NCBI GenBank assembly: GCA_026225435.1
Contig: JAMFST010000521.1
Coordinates: 1-6,850, forward strand
DNA: 6,850 bases
DNA from: Labilithrix luteola
Lineage (GTDB): Bacteria; Myxococcota_A; Polyangia; Polyangiales; Polyangiaceae
Direction of reading: 5' to 3'
The notes below the pieces were generated by a model, which had not been told where the DNA came from, did no database searches, and saw only the letters and a list, made by a program, of their open reading frames with translations. Of this stretch, positions 6,054 through 6,850 are shown piece by piece. The position numbers and the translations under genes are program-made. How positions within the stretch are numbered: the stretch's first letter is position 1; every line of letters starts with the position of its first letter.

Positions 6054-6194
6054 TCAGATGGCGGTGCGGCCGCCGTCGACGGCGATCAACGCGCCGCCGG
6101 CGAGACCGAGCTGACCGGCCATGCTGCCGATGTTGATGATGCTCCCCTTGCCGCGCGTGGCCATGCCGGGGGCGATCGCCGCGACGAGGAGTGC
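6054..6194 (-). pseudogene. Short-chain dehydrogenase/reductase (SDR) remnant, middle deleted
   Basis: Forty-six codons between a TGA (6195-6197) and a TGA (6054-6056). The first part, LLVAAIAPGMATRGKGSIINIGSM, is the SDR core segment up to the catalytic-Ser strand region (usually '[ST]IVNISS'). It then jumps from AGQLGLA to GGALIAVDGGRTAI, the typical C-terminus of classical SDRs ('G..i.VDGG'). Missing are the N-terminal Rossmann glycine motif (TGxxxGxG), the YxxxK active site and about 100 residues between the two retained blocks. It cannot be an active oxidoreductase. The two retained blocks are in frame with each other, so one in-frame deletion explains the join. It sits between the phosphoesterase remnant and the VOC gene, same strand, so an SDR-VOC operon probably once existed here. 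Confidence 0.78.
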
Positions 6195-6215
6195 TCACGA
6201 GGCCAATTTTAGACG

Positions 6216-6602
6216 CTATCCGGCCGCTGTCACGTGGTGGACGCAGAGGAGGCTCTCCTCCGCCGGAACGCCGAGCCGGAGCGGGAAACCGTAGTGCCCC
6301 GTGCCGCGATGGACCCACATGCGGTCGGTGCCGCGCGACCAGAAGCCGTGGTCGGGGAGGCGCAGGCCGAACATCCGGAGAAATGTCCACGACAGCCCGA
6401 GGCTGAGCAGGCCGACCTGGCCGCCGTGCGTGTGCCCGGCGAGCACCAGATCCCCCTCGCCGGCAGGCAGGTGACGGAAGGCGCCCGGATCGTGGAGCAG
6501 CACGATGCGCAGTGCACCCGGCGTGCGCGGGTGGGCGCGACAGACCGCCGCCAGCCGCGCGTCCCGGTCCTTGCGCGAGAAATCCATCCCCACGATCTGC
6601 AC
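6216..6602 (-). pseudogene. Calcineurin-like metallophosphoesterase remnant, C-terminal part
   Basis: From GTG 6602 the frame reads VQIVGMDFSRKDRDARLA, then LRIVLLHDPGAFRHLP (31-46), DLVLAGHTHGGQVGL (51-65) with the GHTHGGQ metal-binding signature, and DHGFWSRGTDRMWVHRGTGHYGFPLRLGVPAEESLL, the normal end of YkuE-like phosphoesterases. Both the conserved LLHDP and GHTHGG blocks are present. The N-terminal half (DxH, GDxxD and GNHD motifs, around 150 residues, often with a TM anchor) is missing. The frame opens at a TGA about 18 bases upstream of 6602, and nothing in the flanking DNA restores the missing part in another frame. Without those ligands it should be inactive. The break lies close to an AT-rich patch at 6616-6628. 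Confidence 0.78.
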
Positions 6603-6615
6603 CGGTCCGGCCGGC

Positions 6616-6628
6616 GTTGTATATCAAC
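6616..6628. repeat. Short AT-rich inverted repeat at the break of the phosphoesterase remnant
   Basis: GTTGTATATCAAC has 4-bp arms (GTTG / CAAC) around TATAT. It shares the 8-mer GTTGTATA with the candidate TetR operator at 2904-2911. It could be a regulatory palindrome or a deletion/insertion scar; it is short enough to be chance. Confidence 0.25.
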
Positions 6629-6687
6629 CACATCATTGGCAGCGTCTGGGATCGGTGCGACGGGGCTAGGAGAGTCTCCAACGTGGC

Positions 6688-6850
6688 ATGAGCGGCGAGG
6701 CTCACGATGGATCAGATAGTGGCGCGCCCCTCATCATCGTCGACGCGCAGCTTCACACGGCCAAGCCCTCGGACGCTGCCAAAGCGGAGCTATCCCGTCT
6801 CGGGAGAGACGCTGCTGTTTCGGATGGACCTCGCGAAGGTGCATCGCACC
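6688..6850 (+). CDS. Unrecognised partial open frame at the right edge
   Basis: ATG 6688 opens MSGEAHDGSDSGAPLIIVDAQLHT and stays open to the edge (54 codons). IIVDAQLH recalls the N-terminal strand and 'DAQxH' of amidohydrolase-family proteins, but no further motif supports this. Third-position G/C bias is good up to about 6790 and then drops. From there the overlapping frame from ATG 6707 (preceded by GAGG, ending SGETLLFRMDLAKVHRT) looks more gene-like. Either only one is real or a frameshift lies near 6780-6800. The stretch is AT-richer (about 64% GC) than the rest of the window. From 6606 to 6687 I see no gene. Confidence 0.22.
   Translation, partial: MSGEAHDGSDSGAPLIIVDAQLHTAKPSDAAKAELSRLGRDAAVSDGPREGASH

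Noticed and set aside
6040..6705. Upstream extension of the VOC frame to 323 codons
   Set aside because: It reads the SDR and phosphoesterase remnants in the wrong frame; the VOC gene has its own ribosome site and ATG at 6039.
1..6850. CRISPR array, tRNA/rRNA genes, insertion sequences
   Set aside because: No regularly spaced repeats, cloverleaf-like segments, transposase motifs or terminal inverted repeats were seen by eye.

Overview
The window is GC-rich (roughly 70%) with a strong G/C preference at third codon positions. The gene content (an ECF sigma factor, an Ala/Pro-rich single-pass putative anti-sigma, an exported 'W-[ED]-AP-x-x-CP' plus beta-barrel protein, a COG4339 HD hydrolase) looks like a Myxococcota chromosome, most likely Polyangiales/Sorangiineae. 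That placement is inferred from remembered family patterns, not from a search.

Layout. (1) Positions 1-2942, minus strand, hold a three-gene operon read right to left. First comes a TetR-type DNA-binding domain fused in frame to a signal-peptide/TM segment and an exported domain ending in a predicted beta-barrel. An ECF sigma-70 factor follows (GTGA start/stop overlap), then a membrane-anchored putative anti-sigma protein (13-nt overlap) cut by the left edge. The overlaps imply translational coupling and a single regulatory unit. (2) An AT-rich divergent region (2898-2940) carries an 18-bp imperfect palindrome, a plausible TetR operator. (3) Positions 2941-3627, plus strand: an HD-domain hydrolase whose 3' end runs into (4) a minus-strand acyl-CoA ligase remnant (3539-3799), with a small same-frame stub upstream (3800-3910). 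(5) Positions 3922-5732: a divergent pair of an MFS exporter (minus) and a MarR repressor (plus) around a 56-bp control region, the classic layout of a MarR-controlled efflux pump. (6) Positions 5734-6602, minus strand, hold damaged genes: a VOC-fold protein lacking the segment after its first strand, a short-chain dehydrogenase with its middle missing, and the C-terminal part of a metallophosphoesterase. (7) Positions 6606-6850: AT-richer flank with an unrecognised partial frame.

Two things stand out. One is the TetR-TM-exported-domain fusion heading an ECF sigma operon; read literally it is a membrane-tethered TetR regulator with an envelope domain. The other is the clustering of genes that keep good reading frames at their ends but have lost internal or N-terminal parts (ligase, VOC, SDR, phosphoesterase). 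That suggests local decay by deletion, or assembly collapse, and the same process could have made the TetR fusion.
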